Assembly: GCA_900542385.1 (NCBI GenBank)
Contig: UQNP01000100.1
Span: 1 to 6,858 of the forward strand
Reading direction: 5' to 3'
DNA length: 6,858 nucleotides
From: an uncultured Eubacterium sp.
GTDB lineage: Bacteria > Bacillota > Clostridia > Peptostreptococcales > Anaerovoracaceae
Shown here: in pieces, positions 5,893 through 6,858 of the stretch
Numbering within the stretch: the stretch's first letter is position 1
How the letters are laid out: every line of letters starts with the position of its first letter
Notes under the pieces: model-generated
What the model saw: the letters and a program-made list of their open reading frames with translations, nothing else
Databases searched by the model: none
Told to the model about the DNA's origin: nothing
Translations under genes and position numbers: made by a program

Positions 5893-6666
5893 TTATTTAT
5901 CTTCTAACGCAGGAACGGTGAATTCAAAGGTCAGTTCATTGAAATTCTCATCGTAACCTGTAAATGAGTAAGTAAATCCGGTAGTATCTATCCTTGTGTA
6001 TGGAATAATCCCTTCAGCGCTTGCGCCTGCTTGTATTTCAGTACTCATTATGTCATAGTTGTAATTGTATTCAGATTCGTATTGTTTTCCGTTTTGCACT
6101 ATTACACCTTGGTCTGCGTATACGTCAAATGTTGATGATGAATTGTTTGTTATCGTGATATATATCCTGGTTTCATCTTCTGTGAAGTCAACTTTTTCTA
6201 AGGTTGCCGAATAATCTCCTTGCGTAACAGTACTGTTCAATTCTATTGTTTCTTCAGCAGTGAAGGCCTCAGCAGCAGTGATTTTTTCCACCGAGTCAGC
6301 TTGAACCTGAACGGCTGTAACTTCACCGCCTAAACTATTTTCGCCTTTGAATTCACCCGTGACACTGCTTTTTACGCGTATATAATCGTCGGTATTGATA
6401 GTCGTATCAGTATTATCATAAACGATAACGGTATTGTTTCCGTAGTTATTTATATCCTGGAAGGCCTGAATGTAATATGCACCGGAATCTTTTTCAACGG
6501 AAAATACCTGTGCTGTAAATTCGTATGTTCTTCCTTCGAAATCGTCCGGATTAGAGTATAGTGAATCAATTTCACTTTCTTTTATAGGCGTGGTATCTTT
6601 TTCGCCGCAGGCTGCAAGACCGAAACACAGTATTGCAGATAAAAGCATTACAATAAATTTTTTCAT
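5893..6666 (-). CDS. Putative lipoprotein, OB-fold-like plus DUF4352-like domains
   Basis: No gene name is recognised. The 257-residue product starts MKKFIVMLLSAILCFGLAAC, a lipoprotein signal peptide with lipobox LAAC and Cys20 as the lipid-bearing residue, so it should sit on the outer face of the membrane. Residues of about 30-129 (ending SVEKI) are a beta-rich module beginning SLYSNPDDFEGRTYEFTAQVF and containing EFKGENSLGGEV. This resembles OB-fold (tRNA_anti-like) domains of clostridial lipoproteins. Residues of about 138-255 resemble the immunoglobulin-like DUF4352 domain. The protein is acidic and rich in Thr, Asn and Asp, with few arginines. The ATG at 6666 is chosen because AAGGAG (6674-6679) lies 7 bases before it and the signal peptide begins there; a GTG at 6723 would add 19 residues ahead of the signal. 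It is convergent with the tRNA. Domain names come from recall of sequence style and are moderate in confidence; the lipoprotein call is strong. Confidence 0.85.
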   Translation of the reverse strand: MKKFIVMLLSAILCFGLAACGEKDTTPIKESEIDSLYSNPDDFEGRTYEFTAQVFSVEKDSGAYYIQAFQDINNYGNNTVIVYDNTDTTINTDDYIRVKSSVTGEFKGENSLGGEVTAVQVQADSVEKITAAEAFTAEETIELNSTVTQGDYSATLEKVDFTEDETRIYITITNNSSSTFDVYADQGVIVQNGKQYESEYNYNYDIMSTEIQAGASAEGIIPYTRIDTTGFTYSFTGYDENFNELTFEFTVPALEDK

Positions 6667-6731
6667 TTTGTTTCTCCTTCTTCTCATTACAGTTGAAATA
6701 AAAAAAATAATTTGAATTGTCACACAACAGC

Positions 6732-6760
6732 ATTATATCATGTAATTTTTAGAGAAACAA
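6732..6760 (-). promoter_or_regulatory. Candidate promoter of the lipoprotein gene
   Basis: On the minus strand, TTGTTT (6755-6760) is followed after 17 bases by a perfect TATAAT (6732-6737), with a predicted start near 6725 and a leader of about 60 bases. The -10 is ideal but the -35 matches only TTG, and the surroundings are AT-rich, so this is a fair but unproven sigma-A promoter. Confidence 0.5.
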
Positions 6761-6780
6761 TATATTGGCATTTATTACTC

Positions 6781-6809
6781 TTGTATTTTAGTTTTGTGAT
6801 ATATATAAT
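6781..6809 (+). promoter_or_regulatory. Weak candidate divergent promoter towards the right edge
   Basis: TTGTAT (6781-6786) and TATAAT (6804-6809) are 17 bases apart on the plus strand and would drive something beyond the window. The tract is AT-rich, so chance is a real alternative. No coding start is visible between here and base 6858. Confidence 0.25.
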
Positions 6810-6858
6810 GTATGTTAGATTTTTAGAAAGTTGCCGGGAAAACGGTGATCCATTTTGT

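Noticed and set aside
5682..5921. 79-codon open frame on the plus strand
   Set aside because: It begins inside the tRNA T arm and runs through the terminator. Translations starting GVRVPHGAP are a typical artefact of tRNA sequence.
6667..6723. 19-residue N-terminal extension of the lipoprotein from GTG at 6723
   Set aside because: It would put charged residues ahead of a textbook lipoprotein signal and would overlap the predicted transcription start, while the ATG at 6666 has an ideal AAGGAG.

Overview
The window looks like chromosomal DNA of an endospore-forming, low-GC Firmicute, most likely a member of the Clostridia. It carries a complete spoIIAA-spoIIAB-sigF operon, an RNase Y gene, AGGAGG-like ribosome binding sites and strong use of AGA/AGG arginine codons. 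No gene here gives the genus or species.

Left part (1-3907, + strand): the 3' nine-tenths of rny (RNase Y, its membrane anchor lying off the left edge) ends at a clean intrinsic terminator (1431-1458). A cysteine desulfurase gene (1478-2647) follows at once, then thiI (2708-3907). ThiI here is the short form without a rhodanese domain. The adjacent desulfurase is therefore its likely sulfur donor for 4-thiouridine in tRNA (and possibly thiamine), as for the NifZ-ThiI pair of Bacillus subtilis.

Centre (3908-5566, + strand): the forespore sigma switch. SpoIIAA (anti-anti-sigma), SpoIIAB (anti-sigma kinase) and SigF are packed with gaps of 3 and 4 bases. The 95-base leader holds a Spo0A box, a promoter readable as sigma-H and/or sigma-A type, and a long inverted repeat. 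The right arm of that repeat is the spoIIAA Shine-Dalgarno followed by a T run. The promoter lies inside the hairpin, so transcripts reading through from thiI would fold (terminating and/or hiding the ribosome site). Transcripts from the sporulation promoter would lack the left arm and stay open. This is the most interesting feature of the window.

Right part (5567-6858): a near-perfect vegetative promoter drives a tRNA-Arg(ACG) gene with encoded CCA, closed by a strong, probably bidirectional terminator. A convergent minus-strand gene (5893-6666) encodes a 257-residue lipoprotein with an OB-fold-like domain followed by a DUF4352-like domain, of unknown function. The last 190 bases hold its likely promoter and perhaps one pointing out of the window. 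I see no CRISPR array, insertion sequence or phage gene.
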